A stretch of DNA of 43,486 bases from contig JAVJSV010000007.1 in assembly GCA_040219235.1 (NCBI GenBank), forward strand, positions 166,841 to 210,326, written 5' to 3'. The DNA comes from Rhodospirillaceae bacterium (lineage in GTDB: Bacteria > Pseudomonadota > Alphaproteobacteria > Rhodospirillales > Rhodospirillaceae). Shown in pieces: positions 33,204 to 41,548 of the stretch; the stretch's first letter is position 1; each line of letters begins with the position of its first letter. The translations under genes and the position numbers were made by a program. The notes under the pieces were generated by a model, which saw only the letters and a program-made list of their open reading frames with translations, had not been told where the DNA came from and searched no databases.

Positions 33204-33635
33204 TTGAAGATCGCCATCGCCATAGTCTTTGCGTCTGGAGTCTTTGCGGCATTGATGGGCCTGTCAGCCCCAGAGGTTTATGCTCAGGCATCTCAGGGAT
33301 TTCCCGATGCGCGGATGCGTGATTTTGAGCGGCAGCGGGCCTGTGAGCAAAATCTGCCAACGTGTCTTCCGCAAATCCGCCGTCAGATGGAACAACGGCG
33401 CGCGAATCAGATGTGGATGAGTGCCATGATCTTTGGCGTGTTGGTGGTCGTTGGCCTTTTGATTGTCCGTGCCCATAATAAAAAGAAACTAGAAGAAAAG
33501 CAGATGCTTGCGCGCAGTCGTCAAGCGGCACGAGGTCGCAAACAAAAAGACTCTTCATCGAATGATGATGATCCGTTCGACAGGGGGCCGCGGCGCAGCA
33601 AACTGGAACGGCCCCCCCGTTTTGGCGGGCGTTAG
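33204..33635 (+). CDS. Small exported protein, CE-x2-LP-x-C family (copy B)
   Basis: 143 residues from the TTG at 33204, which has GGGAGGG at 6-7 nt; an earlier in-frame TTG at 33186 has none. A signal peptide (IAIAIVFASGVFAALMGLSAPEVYAQA) precedes a charged helix with QRACEQNLPTCLPQI, then one membrane helix (MSAMIFGVLVVVGLLIV) and a basic, low-complexity tail of about 55 residues (KKKLEEKQ..., SSSNDDD, RRSKLERPPRF). It shares the Cys-Glu-x2-Leu-Pro-x-Cys-x-Pro-x-Ile signature with the gene 125 bp upstream. The function is unknown. Confidence 0.68.
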   Translation: MKIAIAIVFASGVFAALMGLSAPEVYAQASQGFPDARMRDFERQRACEQNLPTCLPQIRRQMEQRRANQMWMSAMIFGVLVVVGLLIVRAHNKKKLEEKQMLARSRQAARGRKQKDSSSNDDDPFDRGPRRSKLERPPRFGGR

Positions 33636-33655
33636 CATTATTGTTTTCAATGCCC

Positions 33656-33672
33656 GCGGCTTTTATGGCCGC
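33656..33672 (-). terminator. Hairpin at converging gene ends
   Basis: GCGGC-TTTTATG-GCCGC straddles the stop codon of the two-domain VOC gene and lies 20 bp after copy B of the small exported proteins. The stem is five pairs and GC-only. Neither side has a long T run, so it is only a candidate shared terminator. Confidence 0.3.
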
Positions 33673-34544
33673 TGAATAAGTTCGAGCCACTCTCCATTTG
33701 GACCGACGATAACACCCGCCCGTCCGCCACCGTATGGCGCACCGCTTGGTTGCAGTGGCTTGGCTCTAAAATCGACCGGGATGGCATCCAAGTCTTCGAC
33801 CAGGAAAGTAACGATAGAAATACCAGGCGGAATGTCGCCCGGAAGAATAGGCCGCGCCGTTGTCCCCTCGGGATACTGGTCCAGTTCGATCTTGAAGGGG
33901 CCACCGATGTCAGCGGTAGCGAGAGGATGCATTTTTTCTGAGTCGTAACCGAGAATTTTGTTTAAAGCGGACATGCGAACAAGTTGCGGCTCTGAGGTCT
34001 CAATGCCGAGCGTTCCATTATAAAACCCGATGTGGCTGTCCATGGATTTGCCGCCATTAATGACAATAAAAACGCGATCCACAAAAGACTCAGCCTGTCC
34101 CAAACCAAAGGCTGGGTTTTTGACCGTGGTGAAGTAGGTGAGTTCTTTTGCTGGCCCTAAGACCTGCATGGCTTTGATATCATCTGTTGTTGACAGGTTG
34201 CGAGGCAGGGCAACAATTTCAAAGTCAGAGCCGTCCAGGCGGGCTGGCATGGCATCGACATCCTGCACCAACAATTCGTTGGCGTTCCAGCCGTAGGTTT
34301 TTAAGGGTTGGTACCCAGGCACGGGCGGAGACTCCACGAAGCGGAATACCATGTCTGCACCGCTGGCGGGCTGCATAATCAGATAGGGCCGCCCGGCTGT
34401 TATGGCCGCATTCCAAACGCCGGAGACTTCCGCACTGATTTCACCTCTTTCGACAACTTGATAACCCAGTGTATCGCCATAGGCGCGCTCGGCGGCGGCG
34501 AGGTCGGGAACAGCAAGTGTCACAGCGAGTATGGGGCCCAACAT
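33663..34544 (-). CDS. Two-domain VOC family protein
   Basis: 293 residues from the ATG at 34544 (AAAGGA 9-10 nt upstream). An upstream in-frame start would add 17 residues and is less likely, since MLGPILAVTLAVPDLAAAERAY is the standard opening strand of the fold. Two halves each resemble a glyoxalase/bleomycin-resistance module: the first ends around residue 125, the second runs from MDSHIGFYNGTLGIE to the closing GVIVGPNGEWLELIQ. The metal residues appear only partly kept, so an enzyme role is unsure. Confidence 0.75.
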   Translation of the reverse strand: MLGPILAVTLAVPDLAAAERAYGDTLGYQVVERGEISAEVSGVWNAAITAGRPYLIMQPASGADMVFRFVESPPVPGYQPLKTYGWNANELLVQDVDAMPARLDGSDFEIVALPRNLSTTDDIKAMQVLGPAKELTYFTTVKNPAFGLGQAESFVDRVFIVINGGKSMDSHIGFYNGTLGIETSEPQLVRMSALNKILGYDSEKMHPLATADIGGPFKIELDQYPEGTTARPILPGDIPPGISIVTFLVEDLDAIPVDFRAKPLQPSGAPYGGGRAGVIVGPNGEWLELIQRP

Positions 34545-34629
34545 GGCAGATATCCTTTTCAGTTTAGAAAATCTTCGGTGTTCCCGTGTATTCAACTTGG
34601 CCTTTCGGGAAAGTGCAACACCACAGCCT

Positions 34630-35133
34630 TTAGGCTTCTGTTAATGCCTTGATCTCGGTCACGAAATCAGGATACCTGGCACAGAGCGTCACGCGATCTG
34701 CATGGCCGTAGTCCTGGTATTCAAAGCCCGGAGAGACCGTGCAGCCCATCAAAGCAAACGTGCCGCCAGTCTTCAGCCGACATCCTTGCCAAACCCCTCG
34801 GGGTACAGTCAGGGTGACGTGCTGGTCGGTGGCAATATCTTGGCCCAACGTTCGCGTTTGGCCTTGGCCATCGGGGAAGAGTTGCAGCATCTCAACCGGG
34901 TCCCCTAAATAAAAATGGAATGTTTCGTCGCTGGCGACGGTGTGCAGATGCGAAAACGTATCCGGTGTTAGCAGATAATAAATAGCGGTGCTAAAGCTGC
35001 GCGCGCCGTCATACCCATCTGGCAGAACCTCTTGAGGGACGGTTGCGTGGGAACGATATATCTCACGAAAGAAACCGCCTTCTTTGGGATGGGGTTCTAA
35101 GTTCAGATGTTCGATGAGCTCTTCAGCGGTCAC
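34630..35133 (-). CDS. Cupin, DUF985 family
   Basis: 167-residue small beta-barrel protein. Typical blocks are LEPHPKEGGFFREIYRS at the start, the cupin strands AIYYLLTPDTFSHLHTVASDETFHFYLGDP with His residues that could hold a metal or sugar, and VPRGVWQGCRL...GCTVSPGFEYQDY. Relatives include yeast YML079w; the ligand is unknown. Its ATG overlaps the TGA of the upstream hydrolase gene (ATGA), so they are translated together. Confidence 0.9.
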   Translation of the reverse strand: MTAEELIEHLNLEPHPKEGGFFREIYRSHATVPQEVLPDGYDGARSFSTAIYYLLTPDTFSHLHTVASDETFHFYLGDPVEMLQLFPDGQGQTRTLGQDIATDQHVTLTVPRGVWQGCRLKTGGTFALMGCTVSPGFEYQDYGHADRVTLCARYPDFVTEIKALTEA

Positions 35134-35843
35134 GCCGGGCCTGAGACGTCTAAGTTCAGGTGAAGGAAGGTGCGCCCCAAAGTCGCGCCCATCTGCTCTA
35201 TGCCATGTCCGTGGTCGGGTACAATATGTGCGGTGTAGGCAATATCTTGATCGTCCAGAGCGCGCTGCATATGGGTCAGGGCGGGCAGGGGAACCACATC
35301 ATCAGCAGATCCGTGGACCAGCAGAATCGGAGGGCTGGACGTTGTCTCTGCCGCCAGGTGTTCGCTCCCCAGCAGGGCACCCGAGTATCCAATGACCGCC
35401 CCTAATGCTGAGGGGCGCCGCAATCCAACATGCATCGCCATCATGGTGCCTTGCGAAAACCCAATCAGGGCGAGGGCGCTTGCGTCTAACCCGGTGATCT
35501 CAAGGATGCGGTCCAAGTAGGCGTTCAAAGACGCTGCAGATTTTCTCGCGCCGTCATACATGCGTGTGAACGCGCCGGTCATGCGGGATGGATCTCTGCG
35601 CAGGAGATTGGGGTCATAGCCTTGCAACGTAAACCATTGGCGGCCCATGCCCGTTTCGCCTGGCTCTGGGGCGTGGGGACTATAGAACGCAGCATCGGGC
35701 AGACTTTCCGCGAAGAAGGGCGCGAGGCCGATCAGATCGTTACCATCCGAACCGTAACCGTGCAGAAACACCACGGCTTGTTTGGCCTTTTTGCCTGAGG
35801 CTGGCCCGCGCGATGGGCCATCTAACATCGTACTGTTACTCAT
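35130..35843 (-). CDS. Phospholipase/carboxylesterase family alpha/beta hydrolase
   Basis: Serine hydrolase of the YpfH/acyl-protein thioesterase type, about 237 residues. The oxyanion strand VVFLHGYGSDGNDL, nucleophile motif ALIGFSQGTMMAMH, acid VHGSADDVV and base His in DHGHGIE complete the catalytic triad. The start is not settled: Met codons at 35843, 35855 and 35879 and a GTG at 35906 are in frame; I choose 35843 because the family starts close to it. Likely substrates are carboxylic or thio-esters. It forms a two-gene unit with the cupin. Confidence 0.88.
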   Translation of the reverse strand: MSNSTMLDGPSRGPASGKKAKQAVVFLHGYGSDGNDLIGLAPFFAESLPDAAFYSPHAPEPGETGMGRQWFTLQGYDPNLLRRDPSRMTGAFTRMYDGARKSAASLNAYLDRILEITGLDASALALIGFSQGTMMAMHVGLRRPSALGAVIGYSGALLGSEHLAAETTSSPPILLVHGSADDVVPLPALTHMQRALDDQDIAYTAHIVPDHGHGIEQMGATLGRTFLHLNLDVSGPA

Positions 35844-35939
35844 TTTAAAACTCATTCTCTGCACCGTAACTGTGCTCATGATACTGTATGCTAACTGACG
35901 ATGCACGCTTAGCGCAGAATCTCAAAAAGAGGGTTGTTG

Positions 35940-36341
35940 ATGAAGGATGAAGAGGCAGCTCTGTTTGCCAATGATGTTTTTTACGCTGCGTTTATCGCAA
36001 AAGATTATGATGCGATGCAGCGTTTATGGGCCAAGAAAGGTGCCATTTGTGTGCATCCAGGATGGTTGCCCCTTTACGGGCACGAAGATGTTCTGGAAAG
36101 CTGGCAGGCAATCTTAGGCGAGCCAGGTGCGCCTGAGGTGACATGCAGGGCGGCAAAGGTCTCTATTTTTGGCGAGTCAGCGGTTGTGACCTGCATTGAA
36201 GATCTCAATGGTGCTTATCTATGTGCAACCAACGTTTTTGTGAAGGAAGCAGGGGATTGGAAAATCGTTCATCACCACGCAGGACCAGTGAACCTGAGAC
36301 CAGAAGATCTGCCTGACGAACCTGATGTCGCTGTCAATTAA
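35940..36341 (+). CDS. SnoaL-like / NTF2-fold protein
   Basis: 133 residues from the ATG at 35940, with AGAGGG 6 nt upstream; a TTG six bases earlier is less likely. The helix-sheet pattern (LFANDVFYAAFIAKDYDAMQRLWAKKGAICVHPGW, later WKIVHHHAGPV) is that of the DUF4440/SnoaL-type NTF2-like superfamily, with the common VHPGW and VHHH segments. These domains bind small ligands or act as isomerases. No specific role can be given. It ends tail-to-tail with the helicase gene, overlapping by 4 bp. Confidence 0.85.
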   Translation: MKDEEAALFANDVFYAAFIAKDYDAMQRLWAKKGAICVHPGWLPLYGHEDVLESWQAILGEPGAPEVTCRAAKVSIFGESAVVTCIEDLNGAYLCATNVFVKEAGDWKIVHHHAGPVNLRPEDLPDEPDVAVN

Positions 36342-37840
36342 GAGTTGTTTGAAACTTCACTGGAAGAGGCTTCTGCCGTGTCCGATACATAAGGCTCGAC
36401 TTTAAGGAAGCTCGGTGTGTGTGCACCAAACGCAATAACATCCTCATCACCATGATCCATAACGCCAACATCTGGGTCATGGCGGCTGCGGTCCCGCCGT
36501 TGTCGTTTAGGGTATTCTTCCCGGCGGGGTTTTTGTTCGTCCTTGGCCATGGCTTTAACAGCCGCTTTTGGCGCGGGTTCTGTCTTTGATGCTGGCTCTG
36601 ATGATGGCGCTGATATTGACGCTGAGGTGTCGTCCTGCTGAGCTTTAGGGCGGTCCTTGGTGTTGTCTTTGGCGCTCGTCTTTTCTTCAGATTTCTCGCT
36701 TGCGTCAGTTTTGACTTTATTCTTCTGGCCAATTTTGAAGAGAGGAATAGGTCCGCCGATGAGTTTCTCGATGGCGGCCAGCATTTTATTATCAGCTGGG
36801 ACAGCGAGGGTAAACGCCTTGCCCTGCATACCAGCGCGGCCGGTTCTACCAATGCGGTGAACATAATCTTCGGCGTTGTTCGGCACATCATAATTGACCA
36901 CAAATGGAACGGCGGAGACATCCAGCCCGCGTGCGGCAACATCTGAACAAACCAACAATCCAGCTTCTCCCGACTTAAAGGCGGACAGCATTTCAGTGCG
37001 CTTGGACTGAACCATGTCCCCATGAAGGGCGACAGCGTTAAATCCATGTTTGGTCAGAGACTTAAACAGGATATCGACATCTTTTTTGCGGTTGCAGAAA
37101 ATGAAGCCGTTCTCGATTTTTTCGCTGATTAAGAGCTCGCGAATGATGTCCCGCTTATCAGCGTCTGTTGTTTTGATAAGGCCTTGGGTGATGGTTGTTG
37201 CCGTTGTTGCGGGGGCATCGACAGCCACTTCTTTTGGATTCATCAGAAAGGCTTCTGAGAGGCGGCGTATCTGTTTATCCATTGTGGCAGAGAAGAAGAG
37301 GGTCTGGCGCAGCGTCGGGACCAGCTTAGCGATCCGCTCAACGTCAGGAATGAATCCCATATCAAGCATGCGATCAGCTTCATCAATAACGAAATATTTT
37401 ACGTCATTGAGAAGAATTTTTCCGCGCTCAAACAGATCGAGGAGACGACCCGGCGTGGCGATAAGAACGTCACAGGCTCCAGCCAACGCCTTTTCCTGAT
37501 CGGTGAAGGAGGTGCCGCCGATGATCAAAGCCATCGAGAGTTCCGAGTATTTGGAATAGTTATTAAAGTTATCAGCCGCTTGTGCGGCCAGTTCGCGTGT
37601 GGGGCATAAAATGAGCGCCCGTGGCATTCTGGCCCGCGAGCGGCCTGAACTGAGAATATCAATCATGGGCAGCGTAAAGCTGGCTGTTTTGCCGGTACCG
37701 GTCTGGGCAATTCCCATAACGTCACGGCCCATCAACGCGATCGGAATTGCTTTCGCTTGAATGGGGGTTGGTTCAGTGTAGCCTGATTCGGCAACAGCTT
37801 TTAACGTACTCGGCTCTAAGCCCAGGTCTTCAAATGTCAT
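36338..37840 (-). CDS. DEAD-box ATP-dependent RNA helicase (RhlE/DbpA-like)
   Basis: 500 residues. All core motifs are present: the Q motif (PTPIQ), AQTGTGKT, PTRELA, TPGRLLD, the DEAD box in VIDEADRMLD, SAT, then the second RecA domain with FCNRKKDVD, ARGLDV and HRIGRTGRAG. After residue 370 comes a low-complexity tail rich in Lys, Ala, Ser and Asp with an Arg-rich patch (RREEYPKRQRRDRSRH) and a final FGAHTPSFL stretch, as in RhlE-type alphaproteobacterial helicases. It probably acts in ribosome assembly or RNA turnover. Confidence 0.94.
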   Translation of the reverse strand: MTFEDLGLEPSTLKAVAESGYTEPTPIQAKAIPIALMGRDVMGIAQTGTGKTASFTLPMIDILSSGRSRARMPRALILCPTRELAAQAADNFNNYSKYSELSMALIIGGTSFTDQEKALAGACDVLIATPGRLLDLFERGKILLNDVKYFVIDEADRMLDMGFIPDVERIAKLVPTLRQTLFFSATMDKQIRRLSEAFLMNPKEVAVDAPATTATTITQGLIKTTDADKRDIIRELLISEKIENGFIFCNRKKDVDILFKSLTKHGFNAVALHGDMVQSKRTEMLSAFKSGEAGLLVCSDVAARGLDVSAVPFVVNYDVPNNAEDYVHRIGRTGRAGMQGKAFTLAVPADNKMLAAIEKLIGGPIPLFKIGQKNKVKTDASEKSEEKTSAKDNTKDRPKAQQDDTSASISAPSSEPASKTEPAPKAAVKAMAKDEQKPRREEYPKRQRRDRSRHDPDVGVMDHGDEDVIAFGAHTPSFLKVEPYVSDTAEASSSEVSNNS

Positions 37841-37984
37841 GGAAACTAAAAAGTCCTCGTGGGGGAAACTCTTATGCGCTATCCGCAGGTCCCCGTCGCT
37901 TTTTGATTGCGTCTTATATGATGCAGGACGGGTGCAAAGTCAACCAAACCAACATAGAATCAGCTCATATTAGCAGGGATCCCA

Positions 37985-38680
37985 ATGTCTGAGCGTCATA
38001 TCGTTTTTTTGCCAGGTTTGTTGTGTGATTATGCGCTTTGGGCCCATCAAGCCTCACATTTGGCCGATACAGCTAATGTCTTTGTGGGAGATTTGACCCG
38101 AGATGATAACATTAAGGCCATGGCAGCGCGTATTCTTGAGGAATCACCTGATACCTTTGCACTTGCGGGCCTCTCAATGGGCGGCTACGTCGCACAAGAA
38201 ATCATGCGACAGGAACCGGAACGGGTTGAACGCTTGGCGTTGATTGACACCCAGGCGCGACCCGATACGGCAGAACAGGTTAAGATCCGGCAAGGTCTTA
38301 TAAAACTCGCGGGCATGGGTAAATTTAAGGGGGTAACCCCAAGGCTTTTACCGAATTTGGTTCACAAAGACCGGCTGGATGACCCGACCGTGCGTGATGT
38401 TGTGCTTGAGATGGCTGCGCGCATTGGTCAGGAGGCTTTCGCGCGCCAGCAGACGGCAATTATGGGCCGCCCAGACAGCCGTGGAGACCTTCATGCCATA
38501 CGTGTGCCGACGGTTGTGATCTGCGGCCGGCAAGATATTTTGACACCGCCGGAGCTTCATCAAGAGATGGCACAGGCGATTCCGGGAGCCAGGCTGGTTG
38601 TCATTGAGGAGTCTGGGCATCTGGTACCCCTTGAGCAGCCGCACGCGGTGACGGCAGTCTTGAGGTACTGGTTAGGATGA
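37985..38680 (+). CDS. Alpha/beta hydrolase
   Basis: 231-residue cytosolic hydrolase. The strand VFLPGLLCDYALW leads in, the nucleophile elbow is GLSMGGYVAQE, the acid is in CGRQDILTPP, and the base His is in EESGHLVPLEQP. A compact cap (TAEQVKIRQGL...) lies between. No substrate can be named. It is a single gene between the helicase and rpmJ. Confidence 0.88.
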   Translation: MSERHIVFLPGLLCDYALWAHQASHLADTANVFVGDLTRDDNIKAMAARILEESPDTFALAGLSMGGYVAQEIMRQEPERVERLALIDTQARPDTAEQVKIRQGLIKLAGMGKFKGVTPRLLPNLVHKDRLDDPTVRDVVLEMAARIGQEAFARQQTAIMGRPDSRGDLHAIRVPTVVICGRQDILTPPELHQEMAQAIPGARLVVIEESGHLVPLEQPHAVTAVLRYWLG

Positions 38681-38814
38681 GCGGACGAAAAAGCCAGCAT
38701 TTCAGTATTTTTTGGTGTCATCTGGTCTTGCGCTGCCGCTGAGGGTTCGGTATAAGCCGCTCTTCTTTCAGTCGGGCCTGTCCCCGGACCACCAGCGAAG
38801 CAAGGAAAAGCACC

Positions 38815-38940
38815 ATGAAAGTGCGCTGCTCACTGAAATCCGCAAAGAAGCGGGATAAAAACTGTCGTATCGTGCGCCGTAAAGGTCGCGTATACGTCAT
38901 TAACAAGAAAAACCCACGTTTTAAGGCACGTCAGGGATAA
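38815..38940 (+). CDS. rpmJ: 50S ribosomal protein L36, zinc-free form
   Basis: 41 residues, [17 protein letters not shown] then [18 protein letters not shown] and KARQG. AAGGAAAA lies 6 nt before the ATG. The [15 protein letters not shown] ending and the insertion after LKS mark the long, C-minus form (like E. coli YkgO). It has two Cys (5 and 17) but not the CxxC/CxxH set of the zinc-binding L36. It stands as a single-gene unit with its own terminator. Confidence 0.95.
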   Translation: MKVRCSLKSAKKRDKNCRIVRRKGRVYVINKKNPRFKARQG

Positions 38941-39015
38941 GTCCCGCTTGCGCCCATAGTGTATGGGTCCGACTGTCGGTTAATGCCTTTTGTCCCAAGT
39001 TTCGGGACGCACCAG

Positions 39016-39043
39016 AAGCCGCGGTTTTCCGCGGCTTTTTGTT
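39016..39043 (+). terminator. Rho-independent terminator of rpmJ
   Basis: AAGCCGCGG-TTTT-CCGCGGCTT (39016-39037), a perfect 9-bp stem, followed by TTTGTTTG. It lies about 75 bp after the rpmJ stop and before the converging pyk stop; the symmetrical stem may serve both, though the T run favours the plus strand. Confidence 0.9.
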
Positions 39044-39061
39044 TGTTGGTAATTCTTAAAG

Positions 39062-40492
39062 TTAAGCTTTCTCACCGATCCGAACCACCCGGATCATGTT
39101 AGTAGACCCGACGGTGCCAAACGGAACCCCGGCTGTCACGACCAGGACATCGCCATCCGTTGCGATATGCTCCTTTTTCGCGAAGGAAATGGCGTTAGAG
39201 CCTATGTGTTCGTCCGGTGTGTGATCCAAGTTGACCACGCTATGTACCCCCCAAACGAGGGCAAATTGGCGGGCGACTTTTTCGCTCGGCGTCAAACACA
39301 GTATGCGGGCGGGCGGGCGCTCTCTGGCTGCTCTGAGGGTGGTCGAACCGGATGTTGTGTACGTGACAATAGATTTCGCGCCCAAGGTAGAGGCGATTTG
39401 TCTGGCAGCGGCTGTGATCGCATCTTGTGCCGAGTCCGCTGCGATTTCATGTCCAGCTGACATTAAACCGAGATAATGCTCGTCCCCTTCAACCTGAGAG
39501 ATAATACGATCCATCGTCGCGACGGCGCGTATTGGATAATCTCCGGCGGCGGTCTCCGCTGATAACATCACTGCATCTGCTCCATCGTAGACGGCGGTGG
39601 CGACGTCAGACGCTTCGGCGCGTGTCGGCATGGGGGATTTAATCATAGACTCGAGCATTTGGGTTGCGACCACCGAGGGCTTACCCGCTGCGCGACAGGC
39701 CCGAATAATGCGCTTCTGCAGCACCGGCACCTGCTCTAACGGAACTTCAACACCCAGATCACCGCGGGCGATCATCACGCCATCAGAAATTTTTACAATT
39801 TCATCCAAGTGATCAAGGGCGGCTGGTTTTTCAAGCTTCGCCATAACAGTTGCGCGTCCGTTGACCCGCGCTTTCAGCTCGGCCACATCAACCGGGCTCT
39901 GAACAAACGACAGGGCCACCCAGTCGGCACCCTGATCAAGCCCAAATTCCAGATCTGCTTTGTCTTTGGCCGTGAGAGCGGGCAAGGGCAGCGTCACGTC
40001 AGGAACGTTTACGCCTTTGCGATTGCTCATGACGCCCGGAACGATCACCTTTGTTTTTGCCCAGTCGGAACCACAGTCGATAACCTCGAGTCTCAGGTGA
40101 CCATCGTTGACCAACAGACTGGCCCCCGGCCTCAAGGCTTGGAAAATCTCTTTATGGGGCAAGCAGACCCGTTCTTCATCGCCGTCCGTGTTGTCCATAT
40201 CGAGGCGGAAGGAGGCACCACTCTTCAGAACGACACCTTCGTCTGAGGCAAAGGTGCCGACCCTGAGTTTTGGTCCCTGAAGGTCCATCAATATGCCAAT
40301 GGGCCGCCCAACGTCTTTTTCCAGCGCGCGTATATCAGCGACACGTGCGGCATGGTCTTCATGGGAACCATGACTGAAGTTGAGTCTAAACACATCAGCA
40401 CCAGCATCATACAAATCAGCGATGGTCTCTAAGGTGCTAGAAGCGGGCCCGAGGGTGGCAACAATTTTTGCGCGGCGTCTACGTGTACTCAT
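39062..40492 (-). CDS. pyk: Pyruvate kinase
   Basis: Glycolytic enzyme making pyruvate and ATP from phosphoenolpyruvate; 476 residues. The start RRRAKIVATLGPAS, LNFSHGSHEDH, the active-site Lys block VMAKLEKPAALDHLDEI, the metal-binding MIARGDLGVEVPLEQVP and TQMLESMIKSPMPTRAEASDVA are intact. The C-terminal allosteric domain ends normally. The ATG at 40492 lies 11 bp after a perfect hairpin in the leader. It is a stand-alone gene converging on rpmJ. Confidence 0.97.
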   Translation of the reverse strand: MSTRRRRAKIVATLGPASSTLETIADLYDAGADVFRLNFSHGSHEDHAARVADIRALEKDVGRPIGILMDLQGPKLRVGTFASDEGVVLKSGASFRLDMDNTDGDEERVCLPHKEIFQALRPGASLLVNDGHLRLEVIDCGSDWAKTKVIVPGVMSNRKGVNVPDVTLPLPALTAKDKADLEFGLDQGADWVALSFVQSPVDVAELKARVNGRATVMAKLEKPAALDHLDEIVKISDGVMIARGDLGVEVPLEQVPVLQKRIIRACRAAGKPSVVATQMLESMIKSPMPTRAEASDVATAVYDGADAVMLSAETAAGDYPIRAVATMDRIISQVEGDEHYLGLMSAGHEIAADSAQDAITAAARQIASTLGAKSIVTYTTSGSTTLRAARERPPARILCLTPSEKVARQFALVWGVHSVVNLDHTPDEHIGSNAISFAKKEHIATDGDVLVVTAGVPFGTVGSTNMIRVVRIGEKA

Positions 40493-40503
40493 GACCCTAC
40501 ACT

Positions 40504-40522
40504 ACGCCGCTTGTTGCGGCGT
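40504..40522 (-). promoter_or_regulatory. Leader hairpin just upstream of pyk
   Basis: A perfect 7-bp stem, ACGCCGC-TTGTT-GCGGCGT, ends 11 nt before the pyk start codon in the transcribed strand. It leaves the region AGGGTC next to the ATG single-stranded. It could influence translation initiation or be a remnant terminator; there is no T run. Confidence 0.4.
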
Positions 40523-40553
40523 CGCTAGGGTCGCTGGGCATAAATTCATTAAT

Positions 40554-40590
40554 CTTTCGCGCTTCTGGCTTTCGCGCTTTTGCGCTTCCG
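40554..40590. repeat. Short direct repeats CTTTCGCGCTT upstream of pyk
   Basis: CTTTCGCGCTT occurs at 40554-40564 and 40569-40579, a 15-bp period, followed by a partial third unit TTGCGCTT. This lies in the divergent spacer between pyk and the N-formylglutamate amidohydrolase-like gene. It may be a slippage product or a tandem protein-binding site. Confidence 0.5.
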
Positions 40591-40691
40591 ATTTTGTCGT
40601 TTGCCAACGTTTGGTATGGCGAAATATTATATCAAAAAGACATCTTGTGCCGGCCCGAGAAACACGCAGGATGTGGCGAAATGCTAGCAGT

Positions 40692-41516
40692 ATGAAGGCG
40701 CACTTTAGAGTGGACTCACTGACTTTTTATCCCTGCCCACGTCATCTGGGCCAGACTGATTGCGAGCCTGTTCAGGTCCTCAATCCGAACAGCGAGCGCA
40801 GCGTCCTCTTGATTGCAGATCATGCAGGAAATGCAGTGCCGCACAGCATGAAGGGCTTGGGCCTCGATATGGATGAGCTGTCCCGCCATATTGCCTGGGA
40901 CCCAGGGGCCGCGGATGTCGTTGCAGGTTTGGCGCAAAAGTGGCAAGCGACCGCTGTTTTGGCCACCTACTCAAGACTGATTGTTGATCCTAACCGGCCT
41001 TTGGGAGACAGCGCCTCTATGCCCGAGATCAGTGATGGAACGGTTGTGCCGGCCAATCAAAACTTAAGCGCCGAGGAACGCTTGCGACGCGCTGAGCTGT
41101 TCTACTTTCCGTATCATGTGGCGATTGAAACTCAGCTTGCGCGCTTGCGTAGCCTCTCTCATCGGCCACCTGTGGTGTCTATTCATTCCTTTACGCCTGA
41201 TTTTCAAAATGAAGATCGTCCTTGGCATATTGGTGTAATGGCCGCCGCAGATCGCAGATTGGCAGAGGGCTTGATTAGGAACCTGCGAAAGCAAACAGAC
41301 TTAGAGATTGGCGATAACCAACCCTATTCAGGGGTCGAGTACGGCTATACGCTTAAGATCCATGCGGGCGCACAAGGATTGGCGAACACGCAGATCGAGA
41401 TTCGGCAGGACCTGCTTGAAGATGCCCAAAGTATTTCCAATTGGATTGGCATCCTGGACTCAGCACTGTCCCCATTGCTAAGCGATCCATCCATACTATG
41501 TATTGAACACCATTAA
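40692..41516 (+). CDS. N-formylglutamate amidohydrolase family protein
   Basis: 274 residues from the ATG at 40692; a Met at 40671 is possible, and the frame stays open back into pyk but that part has no family character. Conserved blocks are VLLIADHAGNAVP (metal His/Asp region), YSRLIVDPNRP, VVSIHSFTP and VEYGYTLKIHAGAQGLANTQIEIRQDLL. The family hydrolyses N-formyl-glutamate in one histidine degradation route, but no hut genes are near, so the true substrate is open. DUF1244 follows closely on the same strand. Confidence 0.88.
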   Translation: MKAHFRVDSLTFYPCPRHLGQTDCEPVQVLNPNSERSVLLIADHAGNAVPHSMKGLGLDMDELSRHIAWDPGAADVVAGLAQKWQATAVLATYSRLIVDPNRPLGDSASMPEISDGTVVPANQNLSAEERLRRAELFYFPYHVAIETQLARLRSLSHRPPVVSIHSFTPDFQNEDRPWHIGVMAAADRRLAEGLIRNLRKQTDLEIGDNQPYSGVEYGYTLKIHAGAQGLANTQIEIRQDLLEDAQSISNWIGILDSALSPLLSDPSILCIEHH

Positions 41517-41548
41517 GCATCTGAGATTGTCACATGAGCGAGGTCCCC

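Noticed and set aside
36334-37047. 237-codon frame inside the helicase gene on the same strand
   Set aside because: It is a shifted reading of the helicase C-terminus with very high Arg/Lys/Pro content. The helicase frame has all DEAD-box motifs, so this is a shadow, not a frameshifted gene.
40380-40691. Extension of the N-formylglutamate amidohydrolase frame back into pyk
   Set aside because: The extra 104 residues overlap the pyk start on the other strand and show no family character; the conserved part begins after 40692.
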